The notes under the pieces: generated by a model
What the model saw: only the letters and a program-made list of their open reading frames with translations
What the model was told of the DNA's origin: nothing
Databases searched by the model: none
Program-made: the position numbers and the translations under genes
Part shown: positions 7,523-16,539 of the stretch, piece by piece
How positions within the stretch are numbered: the stretch's first letter is position 1
Layout of the letters: the number at the start of each line of letters is the position of its first letter
Origin: Anaerococcus jeddahensis
Lineage (GTDB): Bacteria; Bacillota; Clostridia; Tissierellales; Peptoniphilaceae
DNA length: 64,000 nucleotides
Direction: 5' to 3'
NCBI RefSeq assembly: GCF_001182725.1
Contig: NZ_CWHU01000005.1
Coordinates: 310,001-374,000 of the forward strand

Positions 7523-7620
7523 AATTCACCTTAATATAATATATCAAAAATTTATGTAAATATACAAATAATTATTTAAATTCAAAATATTTGTGTATTT
7601 AGAAATTTTTAAGTGGATAA

Positions 7621-8937
7621 TCATTTAGGAAAAATCACAGAAAAGGTTGAGCCCTTGCCAGGTTTTGATTTTAACTTTATTCTTCCACCAAGACTTTCTA
7701 CAAAATTTTTACTTATGGAAAGTCCCAAGCCATGACCATTTATTTTTGTATTTCTAGCATCATCAATCCTATAAAATCTTTCAAAAATAATCTCTTTTTT
7801 CTCATCAGTAATTCCAACGCCATTATCTTTTACATCAATATAAACATTATTTTTATCTTCGTGCAAGCTTACTCTTATTAAGCCATCATCCTTAATTGCT
7901 TTTATTGCGTTTGAAATTAAATTTTGAACAACTTGGCTAATTTTATCCCTATCAGAATTAATCATTATCCCATCATTGATTTCTTCAATCAAAGAGATAT
8001 CTAGCTTATTAAGTCTAGGTTTTATGGTTTCAAGAATTAATTTTATATGTTTTGATAGGTCAAATTCATTTTTATTAATTTTTAAATATTCAGAATTATC
8101 ATTAAAAGACTTATTTAAATTTACAACAAGACCTTCTAGCCTGTGAATTTCTTCAAGAAGGGAAGATAGGGTTTGATCATCAACATCAATTACACCATCT
8201 TTAATTGCTTCAATGTAAAGTTGAAGATTTGTAATTGGAGTCCTTAGCTCATGAGAAATATCTTGAGCATATTGTTTTCTCACATATTTTTGATTTTTTA
8301 AATTTCTTGAAAGATATCTTATATTATTTTGCAAATTTTGAAGCTCTATAATCTTACTTTCTTCTAAATTAATGTCATATTCGCCATCTTTTATTTTCAA
8401 AGTAGCATCAGAAATTTGTTTTATAGGATTTGTAATATTTGTTGAAAGAATTAAAGCAATAATAATTCCTATAGATAAAGACATGACAATAGCTATAATT
8501 ATAGAATTTTTAAAATTATTTAAAAGTTCATTTGCAGCCATTTCTCCAGTATCATAGGTAATTATTAACTGCCCCCTATATTCATTTAAGTTAGGATTAA
8601 TAATATCGTAACTTTTTGTCGTAGTAAGGGCAGTTTCGTCATCATCTCTGCCTTTAAAACTTATAACAGGCTCCTTATCCTTATTTAAAATTTCTATATC
8701 GATATTTAAAGACTTAGAAAATTTTCCAAGTCTTTCTTTCATTGTATACAAATCTTTGTCAGCAAGAAGATTTTCAAATTGCTTTTTTATTTGCAAGGGC
8801 ATATTATCTTCAGTTGTTGCAATAAAATTTCTTGTATAAACACTTAATAAGTAAGAAATCGCAATTGAAAAAACCAAAATGCAGGCAAAAATTCCAGCGA
8901 CAAAATTTCTGACAATTTTATTTCGTAGAGACGTCAT
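7621..8937 (-). CDS. Sensor histidine kinase (HAMP, HisKA, HATPase)
   Basis: This is a membrane sensor kinase of 438 residues from ATG 8937. That start has a GGTGGT site, whereas an upstream ATG at 8967 has none. Membrane helices lie at about 10-33 and 144-166 and flank a roughly 110-residue extracytoplasmic sensor. A HAMP linker (STNITNPIKQISDATLKI) and a HisKA domain follow, with the phospho-acceptor in DISHELRTP (H229). The ATPase domain shows NLISNAIKA, DVKDNGVGI and GHGLGLSISK boxes. It overlaps the 3' end of the response regulator gene by 20 bp, so the pair is translationally coupled. The signal is unknown. Confidence 0.93.
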   Translation of the reverse strand: MTSLRNKIVRNFVAGIFACILVFSIAISYLLSVYTRNFIATTEDNMPLQIKKQFENLLADKDLYTMKERLGKFSKSLNIDIEILNKDKEPVISFKGRDDDETALTTTKSYDIINPNLNEYRGQLIITYDTGEMAANELLNNFKNSIIIAIVMSLSIGIIIALILSTNITNPIKQISDATLKIKDGEYDINLEESKIIELQNLQNNIRYLSRNLKNQKYVRKQYAQDISHELRTPITNLQLYIEAIKDGVIDVDDQTLSSLLEEIHRLEGLVVNLNKSFNDNSEYLKINKNEFDLSKHIKLILETIKPRLNKLDISLIEEINDGIMINSDRDKISQVVQNLISNAIKAIKDDGLIRVSLHEDKNNVYIDVKDNGVGITDEKKEIIFERFYRIDDARNTKINGHGLGLSISKNFVESLGGRIKLKSKPGKGSTFSVIFPK

Positions 8938-9631
8938 CGACACCACCAGATTTATATCCCATACCATAAATTGTTTTAATATAAGATGGTTTTTTTGGAT
9001 TGTCTTCTATTTTTTGTCTAATATTTTTAATATGAGTGTCAATTGCCCTGTCGTAAGCATCATAATCAAAGCCAAAAGTGATTTCTATAATCTCTTCTCT
9101 GGTAAAAATTTTATTTGGATTTGAAAATAAAGTTTTTACAATTTGAAATTCATTTTTTGTAAGAAAAATTTCTTTTCCATCTTTAAAAAATCTATTGTAT
9201 TCAAGATCCATTTCAAGTCTGCCGTCAGTTGTTTTTATAATATCTGCTCTAGGAATATTATATTTTTCAATTCTTCTCAAAACAGTTTTTATTCTTTGAA
9301 CTAATTCTTTTGGAGAAAATGGCTTTGTCATATAATCATCAGCTCCAAGTTTTAAACCGTTAATTATATCTTCTTCATTAACCTTTGCAGTAACCATAAT
9401 TACAGGAACATTAGATTTATTTCTAATTTCTTTAATAAGATCTTCACCAGAAATTTCTGGAATCATAAGATCAAGTAAGATTAAATCAATTTCTTCATTT
9501 TCAAAATAACTTAAGCCTTCTTTTCCATCAAAAGCTTGAAAAACATTATAACCTTCTTTTTCAAGATAGGATTTTATAATTTTTGAAATACCTTTTTCAT
9601 CTTCTACAATCAGTATGTTTATATCATTCAT
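8918..9631 (-). CDS. OmpR/PhoB-family response regulator
   Basis: The 237-residue protein has a receiver domain (1-120) with acidic pair E10/D11, phospho-acceptor D54 in ILLDLMIP, T in MVTAK and K in TKPFSPKEL. A winged-helix DNA-binding domain follows (about 135-230, NEFQIVKTLFSNPNKIFTRE; DTHIKNIRQKIE; IKTIYGMGYK). It is the first gene of a minus-strand unit with the kinase at 7621-8937 and probably the S41-like gene. A GAGGTG site precedes the ATG, and ATTATA at 9650-9655 (TATAAT on the minus strand) is a candidate -10. Targets cannot be told from the window. Confidence 0.94.
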   Translation of the reverse strand: MNDINILIVEDEKGISKIIKSYLEKEGYNVFQAFDGKEGLSYFENEEIDLILLDLMIPEISGEDLIKEIRNKSNVPVIMVTAKVNEEDIINGLKLGADDYMTKPFSPKELVQRIKTVLRRIEKYNIPRADIIKTTDGRLEMDLEYNRFFKDGKEIFLTKNEFQIVKTLFSNPNKIFTREEIIEITFGFDYDAYDRAIDTHIKNIRQKIEDNPKKPSYIKTIYGMGYKSGGVDDVSTK

Positions 9632-9787
9632 TTATTTCACCTCAAATTTATTATACCTTAATAAGTATTTAAGCTTAATATATCTTATTATTTAGTTTTT
9701 TTTATGTGAAAAATGATAGATTTTCAAATGAATGGGTAAAATAATAAAGTAAATCAAAATGCAATTTTTAAATTAAAGGAGAGTAAT

Positions 9788-10033
9788 ATGATTAGTTCAA
9801 TTATAATAGGTGCACTTTGCGGCTGGATCGCAAGTATGATTATGAAAACAGATGCTCAAATGGGAGCTATAGCAAATATAGTTGTAGGAATTTTAGGAGG
9901 AGCCATAGGTTCTTGGATACTTGGAATTGTAAATATAAATGTAACAGGTTTTGTTGGAAGTTTAATTTCAGGAATTTTGGGCTCAGTAATTTTAATTTAC
10001 GTTTATAATTTAATTACAAATAAAACTAAATAG
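9788..10033 (+). CDS. GlsB/YeaQ/YmgE family stress-response membrane protein
   Basis: The 81-residue protein has three closely packed glycine-rich membrane helices (about 2-18, 26-47 and 52-76). It has the family pattern G-A-L-x-G-W-I-A-S near the N-terminus and a G-I-x-G-G-A-I-G-S-W repeat. Such proteins are annotated as transglycosylase-associated or stress-inducible, with no proven activity. The start follows AAAGGAG. It is a single gene with its own terminator at 10041-10069. Confidence 0.85.
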   Translation: MISSIIIGALCGWIASMIMKTDAQMGAIANIVVGILGGAIGSWILGIVNINVTGFVGSLISGILGSVILIYVYNLITNKTK

Positions 10034-10040
10034 GTAAAAA

Positions 10041-10069
10041 TTTTAGGCTGGCTTGTCCAGCCTTTTTCT
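10041..10069 (+). terminator. Rho-independent terminator
   Basis: The perfect 7-bp stem AGGCTGG / CCAGCCT (10045-10051 with 10057-10063) has a 5-base loop and is followed by TTTTCTT. Confidence 0.88.
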
Positions 10070-10083
10070 TTATAAATTTTTCA

Positions 10084-10098
10084 TGATATAATAAATCC
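10084..10098 (+). promoter_or_regulatory. Extended -10 promoter giving a probably leaderless thyA transcript
   Basis: TGATATAAT (10084-10092) is an extended -10 (TGN-TATAAT). It ends six bases before the thyA ATG at 10099, so the expected transcription start coincides with the start codon. There is no ribosome binding site in the gap. Confidence 0.5.
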
Positions 10099-10965
10099 AT
10101 GAATAATGTAGATAAAAAATATATAGAAATTGCAAAAGAAATTTTGGAAAAGGGATATGATGAAGAAAAATTAAATAAAGAGGTAAGACCTGTTTGGGAA
10201 GATGGAGAAAGTGCTTATACAAAATTTTTGCCCCAACAAGTTGTAAACTATAAGAAAGGAGAAGTGCCTCTAATTAGTTTAAGAAAAATTGCTTGGAAAT
10301 CTGCAATAAAAGAAATTTTGTGGATTTATCAAGATAGGTCAAATGATGTAAATTTATTGAAAGAAAAATACAAGGTTAAGTATTGGGATTCGTGGAAAAA
10401 TGAAAAGGGAAATTTGGGAACTGCTTATGGCTATCAAATAAATAAAAAATTTAAGTCACCAGAAACTGGAAAAATGACAAATCAAATCGATAGACTTATC
10501 GACCAAATAAAAAATAATCCTTTAAACAGAAGATTAATAATGAATCTTATTGATGTAGATGATATGGCAGAAATGACTTTAATTCCTTGCGCATTTTTAA
10601 CTATGTGGACTGTAAGTGGAGATTATTTAAATTTGACTTTGATTCAAAGAAGTGGAGATTTTTTGGCGGCTGCAGCTCCTGGTGGAATAAATGCTTTTCA
10701 ATATTACGTCTTACTTAGAATGATTGCTCAAGTCACAGGATACAAGGCAGGGGACTTTGTCCATTTTATACAAAATTATCACATCTATAAAAAACATATA
10801 CCAAGTGTTGAAAAAATAATCGAAACAAAGCTAGATGAAAAGAGCAAACCAAGACTTGAAATTAATCCAGAAATTAAAAATTTTGAAGATTTTACAATTG
10901 AAGATTTTAAATTATTAGATTATTATCCAGACCAAACAAAGTATGATATTGACATAGCACTTTAG
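10099..10965 (+). CDS. thyA: Thymidylate synthase ThyA
   Basis: Makes dTMP from dUMP using methylene-tetrahydrofolate. The 288-residue protein shows the nucleophile in LIPCAFLTMW, preceded by NRRLIMNLIDVDD, then the dUMP-binding LIQRSGDFLAAAAPGGINAFQYYVLL and NYHIYKKHI segments. The catalytic cysteine lacks the usual following histidine (PCH becomes PCA), and the LGLPFN loop is replaced by AAAAPGGIN. This looks like a divergent Firmicutes-type variant. No dihydrofolate reductase gene is nearby. There is no ribosome binding site before the ATG, and a -10 box lies six bases upstream, so the mRNA is probably leaderless. Confidence 0.93.
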   Translation: MNNVDKKYIEIAKEILEKGYDEEKLNKEVRPVWEDGESAYTKFLPQQVVNYKKGEVPLISLRKIAWKSAIKEILWIYQDRSNDVNLLKEKYKVKYWDSWKNEKGNLGTAYGYQINKKFKSPETGKMTNQIDRLIDQIKNNPLNRRLIMNLIDVDDMAEMTLIPCAFLTMWTVSGDYLNLTLIQRSGDFLAAAAPGGINAFQYYVLLRMIAQVTGYKAGDFVHFIQNYHIYKKHIPSVEKIIETKLDEKSKPRLEINPEIKNFEDFTIEDFKLLDYYPDQTKYDIDIAL

Positions 10966-11015
10966 GTGTTGAAATGTAATAAATTTTAAGTATAGTCAAT
11001 CGGTATGGAGGAATT

Positions 11016-11522
11016 ATGGAAAAAATAACTATAATTGGATCCGGAGGTTCCGGAAAATCAACTCTTGCCAAAGAACTTGGAGACAAGCTTGACATAGAAG
11101 TTTTTTACTTAAATAAAATTTGGTGGATAAATGATAATGAGCATATTAGCGATGAGGAATTTTTATCTATTCAAAAAAAGATAATAGAAGAAAATGATTC
11201 ATTTATTTTTGACGGCTACTATCCAGATACTTTGGATTTAAGATTAGAAGCTAGCGATACAATTATTTTTTTGGATTTTCCACCAGTAACAAATTTAAAA
11301 AGGTCAGTAAAAAGATCACTAACTGAAAAAAACAATGAAGATGATCCTAGTCTTGATAGAACAGAAAAGTTAAACAAAGATTATATTACTTGGCTATTAA
11401 ATTTTAATAAAAAAGAAAGAAATAAAATTTTAGATAAATTAAATAAATTGAAACTTGAAAAAAAGATAGTAATAATAGATAACGATAATAAAAAAGATTT
11501 ATTTTTACAATCTATAGCATAA
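11016..11522 (+). CDS. P-loop nucleotide kinase, FlaR / adenylate-kinase-like
   Basis: The 168-residue protein has a Walker A loop near the N-terminus (GSGGSGKST, residues 8-16). It has the DKL...YLNKIWW and FIFDGYYPDTLDLRLEASDTIIFLD segments typical of AAA/shikimate-kinase-like proteins annotated as topology modulation (FlaR-like) proteins. Members are thought to phosphorylate small substrates, but the substrate is unknown. An AUGGAGG-like ribosome binding site (TATGGAGG) precedes the ATG. It ends at a bidirectional terminator shared with the convergent penicillin-binding protein gene. Confidence 0.8.
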   Translation: MEKITIIGSGGSGKSTLAKELGDKLDIEVFYLNKIWWINDNEHISDEEFLSIQKKIIEENDSFIFDGYYPDTLDLRLEASDTIIFLDFPPVTNLKRSVKRSLTEKNNEDDPSLDRTEKLNKDYITWLLNFNKKERNKILDKLNKLKLEKKIVIIDNDNKKDLFLQSIA

Positions 11523-11548
11523 AAAAAGAGCCGCTCGGCTCTTTTTTT
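11521..11548. terminator. Bidirectional rho-independent terminator
   Basis: GAGCC / GGCTC form the stem with a GCTC loop, flanked by seven A's and seven T's. It lies between convergent genes. Confidence 0.9.
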
Positions 11549-11560
11549 ACTTAATTTAAT

Positions 11561-14485
11561 TTATCTATTATTTTGATATCCTTGGTTATTTTGATTACCT
11601 TGGTTATTTTGATTACCTTGGTTATTTTGATTATTGGTATTGTTTTTATCCTTATTATCATTCTTATTTTTTTCATCTTCCTCTTTATCTTTTCCAGATT
11701 TTTTATCAGATTTTGGTTTTTCTTCACCTAAATTTGAGTATCTATAAGGAATATTATATTTCCAATCTTCAGGAACAATTCCATCCCACTTGTTTGGATC
11801 ATAAGAATTTTTTCTATCAATAAAAGCTCTGTTAACTTGAAAATGCTTTGGAGTTTTATTTGATGCAAGAAGGTTATTTCTAGAATCTACAGTAATCCAA
11901 ACGTGAATGTCGTCTTCTTTTTTTGGAAGATTATCTTTTGTAAATATTTCATCTTTTACAGTATTTCTTGGATCTGAATAAGAAGCTTGAGTTGGAAGTT
12001 TTCCACTAATTGTGTCAACTTTTGCATGAATTATTCCATCAGGCTCTTCAAATTTAGCTTGCTCATATCCATCTAAAATTTTATTATTTATATTTCTCCA
12101 AATAACTTCAGCTCTTGTTGTTGAATAATCATTTTGATAAATATTTTGATCATCAGGCCCCATCCAAACACCAACAGTATAGTAAGGACTATAGCCTATA
12201 GACCAAAAGTCAATATTATTTTCGCTTGAACCAGTTTTTGTTCCATAATCAATTCCAATAGGACTAATTGTTTGATAATGTTCGGCTGTTGATTTTAATG
12301 CTGATGTAATTTGATAAGCAGTTTGAGGGCTAGTTACTTTATTTTTCTTTTTATCTTTTTCATCAAAAATAACTTTTCCCTTATTATCTTCAATTTTTGA
12401 AAAAGATAAAGGCTCAATATATTCTCCGCCATTTGCTAGGGCTGCATAAGCTGCAGTCATATCAACTAAAGTCATTCCATTTGTCATAGCTCCAAGACCC
12501 ATGGCCGCAAGATTTTCATCGTTATTTTTTGGATTTTCTTCTTTTGTAACAAAATAATCATTGCCATCATCTTTTATCAATCCAAATTTTTTCAAATATT
12601 TTTTTGAATTATCAATTCCTACATCTTTTAAAGTACGAACAGCATTAGTATTTACTGAATATACAATTGAATCTCTTAATGAAACTATTCCTTTATAAGA
12701 TCTATAAACATTTTCTGGCCAAATTTCTCCATTTTCTTTTCTCATAAAAGGAACATCGTCAATTCCAGTTGCCAAACTATATCCCTTATCAATTGCAGGA
12801 GTGTAAGTTGCAAGTGGCTTCATTGTTGATGCAGGTTGCCTTGGTTGATCAATCGCTCTGTTTAAAATTTTTAAACCTTGTTGGTTACGTCCGCCGACAA
12901 CGGCTTTTATTTCACCATTTTTATGATCCATTACAACAGTTGCAGATTGAGGTTGAATTACTCCTTCAAGATCAATATCATAGTAAGATTTATTTAATGA
13001 GTATGATCCAGATTCATTTGCAATTACAAAGTCCTTATGTTTTTTTAGATAAGATTCAGTAATGATTATTGAACCATCATTTGCTTTTTTTACATTGTCA
13101 TTTGAGCTAAGTTGTATAAAACCAGTTTTATGAGTTCTAAGATTTGAATTTTGATCGTCCAAAGTATAGAAGTTTTTCAAAATAATATTTGTTTGATCAA
13201 GACTTAATTTACTTGAATTTATAATAAAATTATTATTTTCATCAAAATATGCTTCATCATTTCTTAAGGTCAAATCATTGTCATAATTTAATAAATTTGA
13301 TTTTGAAAAATATAAGATTTTTCCTTCTTCATTAATAATATTTGAATAATTATCATATCTTAGATCAAGAAGTGGGGCAGTGTACCAACCTTGAGTATTT
13401 CCCATAATATATTCTGAAAAATTATCATAAATTTCCTCAACTTGGTCTTGGATTTTTGTATCGATTGTTGATGTTATTTTTAAACCACCATAATAAAGCT
13501 TATTATAAGCTTGTTTTTCGCTAATATCATAAATATCTTCAAGCTTTTCTACAACTTGTTTTTCTAAAAGTGTATTAAAATATGATGCCATTAATGGTTT
13601 TTTATCTTTTGGTGGCTTAATATGTTTTGCTACATTTTCACTTAAAGCTTCTTTATATTCTTTATCAGAGATGTAATTTTCTTCTTTCATTTTTAAAAGG
13701 ACATCTTTTTGCCTTTCAAATGGTTTTTCATTATAAACTGCTGAGTATTTTTGACCATCAATAGAAAACTCGCCAAAAACTTTTTGGTTAGTTACCTCTG
13801 AAGTTGGTACGGTTTTAAATAGGGCAAATTCTGTAGGAGATTGTACAATTCCTGCTATGGCTGCACATTCTGCAAGAGTTAATTTACTTACATCTTTTGA
13901 AAAATATGTATGGGCTGCAGCTTGAACACCATAGACATTTTGACCTAGAAAAACCCTGTTCATATAAGCTTCAAGTATTTCATCCTTGCTTAAAGATTTT
14001 TCGATTTCTAGGGAAATATAGATTTCTTTTATTTTTCTTTCATAAGTTTGATCGTTTGAAAGATAAGTATTTCTTGCAAGCTGTTGAGTTAGGGTAGATC
14101 CTCCTCTAACAATCGACCCACTTTTTAAATTTTCAAAAGCAGATCCAAGTATTGATATTGGATCAATACCGCCGTGCTTATAAAACCTTCTGTCTTCAAC
14201 TGCTACAAATGCATTTTTTAAATTATCAGGAACCTTGTCGATTTCAACTATATCCCTATTCTCATTTGTTTTTATTGAATCAATTTCATTTCCATCTTTA
14301 TCAACTATAGTAGAATTTTCACTCATTTCGTATTTTATATTTTCTGGACTAACTTTTGGAGATTTTTTCATAACCTCGAAAATTCCTCCGCCAACTAATC
14401 CTGCAAATATAGTTGCCAAAATGCCAAAGGCAAATAAGGCTATAAGTAAAACTTTTAAAACTATAGAGGAAATTTTTTTATTCAT
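11561..14485 (-). CDS. Class A penicillin-binding protein (PBP1A family), bifunctional transglycosylase/transpeptidase
   Basis: Polymerises and cross-links peptidoglycan outside the membrane. The 974-residue protein has an N-terminal membrane anchor (about 8-35). The GT51 domain carries catalytic E97 in VAVEDRRFYKHGG and GGSTLTQQLARN. The transpeptidase domain has the SxxK serine in QPASTMKPLA, the SxN motif in YSVNTNA and GTKTGSS. After about residue 900 the tail is low-complexity: lysine/aspartate-rich, then tandem GNQNNQ units, encoded by an 18-bp repeat at 11580-11633. The start follows a GGAGGT site. With no ftsI in the division cluster here, it is the only septal/peripheral synthase visible in the window. 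Confidence 0.95.
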   Translation of the reverse strand: MNKKISSIVLKVLLIALFAFGILATIFAGLVGGGIFEVMKKSPKVSPENIKYEMSENSTIVDKDGNEIDSIKTNENRDIVEIDKVPDNLKNAFVAVEDRRFYKHGGIDPISILGSAFENLKSGSIVRGGSTLTQQLARNTYLSNDQTYERKIKEIYISLEIEKSLSKDEILEAYMNRVFLGQNVYGVQAAAHTYFSKDVSKLTLAECAAIAGIVQSPTEFALFKTVPTSEVTNQKVFGEFSIDGQKYSAVYNEKPFERQKDVLLKMKEENYISDKEYKEALSENVAKHIKPPKDKKPLMASYFNTLLEKQVVEKLEDIYDISEKQAYNKLYYGGLKITSTIDTKIQDQVEEIYDNFSEYIMGNTQGWYTAPLLDLRYDNYSNIINEEGKILYFSKSNLLNYDNDLTLRNDEAYFDENNNFIINSSKLSLDQTNIILKNFYTLDDQNSNLRTHKTGFIQLSSNDNVKKANDGSIIITESYLKKHKDFVIANESGSYSLNKSYYDIDLEGVIQPQSATVVMDHKNGEIKAVVGGRNQQGLKILNRAIDQPRQPASTMKPLATYTPAIDKGYSLATGIDDVPFMRKENGEIWPENVYRSYKGIVSLRDSIVYSVNTNAVRTLKDVGIDNSKKYLKKFGLIKDDGNDYFVTKEENPKNNDENLAAMGLGAMTNGMTLVDMTAAYAALANGGEYIEPLSFSKIEDNKGKVIFDEKDKKKNKVTSPQTAYQITSALKSTAEHYQTISPIGIDYGTKTGSSENNIDFWSIGYSPYYTVGVWMGPDDQNIYQNDYSTTRAEVIWRNINNKILDGYEQAKFEEPDGIIHAKVDTISGKLPTQASYSDPRNTVKDEIFTKDNLPKKEDDIHVWITVDSRNNLLASNKTPKHFQVNRAFIDRKNSYDPNKWDGIVPEDWKYNIPYRYSNLGEEKPKSDKKSGKDKEEDEKNKNDNKDKNNTNNQNNQGNQNNQGNQNNQGYQNNR
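11580..11633 (-). repeat. Three tandem 18-bp repeats in the PBP1A tail
   Basis: The unit CCTTGGTTATTTTGATTA occurs three times without change at 11580-11597, 11598-11615 and 11616-11633. Read on the minus strand it encodes NQNNQG units of the protein's C-terminus. Identical units suggest recent slippage and likely length variation between strains. Confidence 0.9.
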
Positions 14486-14667
14486 TTTGACCTCCTTGCT
14501 TAAAGTCTTTATTTTTTCATTTAAAATTAATCATAAATCAAATCTTATTATTATTTTATCATTTTTTCTAAATTTAATCTATTAATTAGGATTAAATATT
14601 GCTTATTATTTTACAAATCTTTTATTTAAATCAAATAATTGTATAATCTATTTTAGAAAGGAAGTTT

Positions 14668-15903
14668 ATGCAAGAAGTTATACAAGTAAATGTTTTTGAA
14701 AAAAATGAGAATCCAAATAAAGAATTTGAACTTGAATCATTAATTAATACAGCAGGTGGAAAATCTGTTGCAAAAATTAGTCAAGTTATTTCAAAAGTAA
14801 ATCCAGCCTATTATATTGGCTCGGGGAAAGTTTCTGAAATTGAAGATATAGCAAAAAAATTAGATGTTAAAACTGTAGTTTTTGACGTTGAACTTTCTGC
14901 ATCTCAACTTAGAAATCTTGAAGAGAGAATGAAGCTTCATGTAGTTGATTGGACTACTTTAATTTTGGATATTTTTGCCCAAAGAGCAAATACAAAAGAA
15001 GCAAAATTGAAAATAAAACTTGCTCAATTAAAATATCAATTACCAAGAATAAACAAATGGTTTGCTTATCTTTCTCGTCAATCCGGTGGAATTGGTACAA
15101 GAGGACCAGGTGAGACCATGCTTGAAACTGATAAAAGAGCAATAGTTCGTGATATAAGAAGTCTTGAAGATAAATTAAAAGATTTAGAAAAAACGAAAAG
15201 TGTTAATAGAAAAGCAAGAGAGAAAATTTTAAATATTTCACTTTTGGGATATACAAATGCAGGAAAATCTACTATTTTAAATAATATGCTAAAAATATTT
15301 GGCAAAGAAAAATTTGTTTATTCTGATGATTTATTATTTGCAACTTTGGACACGTCGACAAGAAGACTAGATTTTTCAAATACCAAGGTGACCTTGACTG
15401 ATACAGTCGGATTTATTGATAATTTATCGAAAGAATTAAATGATTCTTTTCTAACAACTCTTGAAGAAATAAAATTTTCAGACATGCTCTTAGTAGTTAT
15501 TGATTCATCATATGATATTGAAACCCAATTAAATACAATTGATAAGGCACTTGAAGATATTGATATTGGAGATAAAAAAATTCTTTATGTTTTTAATAAA
15601 ATAGATAAAATAGAAAATGAGACCTTACTTTTGGGCTATAAAAAAAGGGAAGAAAAAATTTATATATCAGCAAAAAACGAAGAGGATATAGAAAAACTAA
15701 AGGAAAAAATTGTTGAAGTCATAAAAGATGATTATATAAAAGTTTCAATGAAAATCCCCTACCATGATGGTAAAATTTTAGATTATATAATGACAAATTA
15801 CGATATTGACAAAAAAGATTTTGATGAAAATTCTTCGATTTTAGAATTTGACATTTCAAAGAAAGATTACAATAAATATGAGAGATATATCGAGAAAAAT
15901 TAG
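14668..15903 (+). CDS. hflX: GTPase HflX
   Basis: Ribosome-associated GTPase that helps split or rescue stalled 50S subunits. The 411-residue protein has the N-terminal HflX domain (1-180), including RQSGGIGTRGPGETMLETDKR and a coiled coil of charged residues. The G domain follows, with P-loop GYTNAGKST (about 193-201), the switch II region DTVGFI (about 245) and NKID (about 310). A TATAAT at 14642-14647 and an AAAGGAAG site precede the ATG. The yigZ-like gene overlaps its end, so they are probably co-transcribed. Confidence 0.94.
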   Translation: MQEVIQVNVFEKNENPNKEFELESLINTAGGKSVAKISQVISKVNPAYYIGSGKVSEIEDIAKKLDVKTVVFDVELSASQLRNLEERMKLHVVDWTTLILDIFAQRANTKEAKLKIKLAQLKYQLPRINKWFAYLSRQSGGIGTRGPGETMLETDKRAIVRDIRSLEDKLKDLEKTKSVNRKAREKILNISLLGYTNAGKSTILNNMLKIFGKEKFVYSDDLLFATLDTSTRRLDFSNTKVTLTDTVGFIDNLSKELNDSFLTTLEEIKFSDMLLVVIDSSYDIETQLNTIDKALEDIDIGDKKILYVFNKIDKIENETLLLGYKKREEKIYISAKNEEDIEKLKEKIVEVIKDDYIKVSMKIPYHDGKILDYIMTNYDIDKKDFDENSSILEFDISKKDYNKYERYIEKN

Positions 15904-16525
15904 CCAAAATTATAAAACCATAGAAGGTGAAATTAAAGATGAATTTGAAATAGAAAAATCAGTCTTTATCACAAATATAAAATATGTTGAATCAGAAGAA
16001 GAGGCTCTTTCATTTATTGCAAAAATCAAAGAAAAATATAAGGATGCAAATCACAATTGTCATGCTTATATAATAAATCAAAAGCCAGAAATAAAAAGAT
16101 ATTCAGATGACGGAGAGCCTCAAGGATCAGCAGGCCTTCCCATGCTTTCAGTTTTAGAAAAAGAAAAACTTTTTAATCTTGTTGCAGTGGTTACAAGATA
16201 TTTTGGAGGGAAAAAATTGGGTAAAGGGGGGCTAGTAAGAGCCTACACCAAGGGAGTTTCTGATTGCCTAGATGGAAAAATTACTTATAGAAAAATTTTT
16301 ATAGAAAGTAAAATAACTTTTGATTATAATTTACTTGGAATAATAGAAAACTTTCTAAATGAGAAGAATTATATTATTATAGAAAAGAACTTTCTTGAAA
16401 ATGTTAGAATAAATTTATATATTAGAAAAGATGAATTTGAAAATTTTAAGAAAAAACTTATTGATATGACTTCATCAAATATAAAAATAGAAAAACTTGA
16501 TGAAATAATGTTATATGAAGAATAA
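15878..16525 (+). CDS. YigZ / IMPACT family protein (UPF0029)
   Basis: The protein carries the UPF0029 signature DDGEPQGSAGLPML followed by TRYFGGKKLGKGGLVRAY, and a C-terminal ferredoxin-like domain (DUF1949) of about 70 residues. Bacterial YigZ proteins resemble eukaryotic IMPACT, a translation-regulatory protein. Their molecular role is unclear. The ATG at 15878 overlaps hflX by 26 bp. An earlier in-frame start at 15848 gives extra residues not typical of the family. No clear ribosome binding site is seen, consistent with translational coupling to hflX. Confidence 0.88.
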   Translation: MRDISRKISQNYKTIEGEIKDEFEIEKSVFITNIKYVESEEEALSFIAKIKEKYKDANHNCHAYIINQKPEIKRYSDDGEPQGSAGLPMLSVLEKEKLFNLVAVVTRYFGGKKLGKGGLVRAYTKGVSDCLDGKITYRKIFIESKITFDYNLLGIIENFLNEKNYIIIEKNFLENVRINLYIRKDEFENFKKKLIDMTSSNIKIEKLDEIMLYEE

Positions 16526-16539
16526 AAATAGGAGGAAAT

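Noticed and set aside
11580..11633. Regular repeats as a CRISPR array
   Set aside because: The units are contiguous without spacers and lie in frame in a coding sequence.
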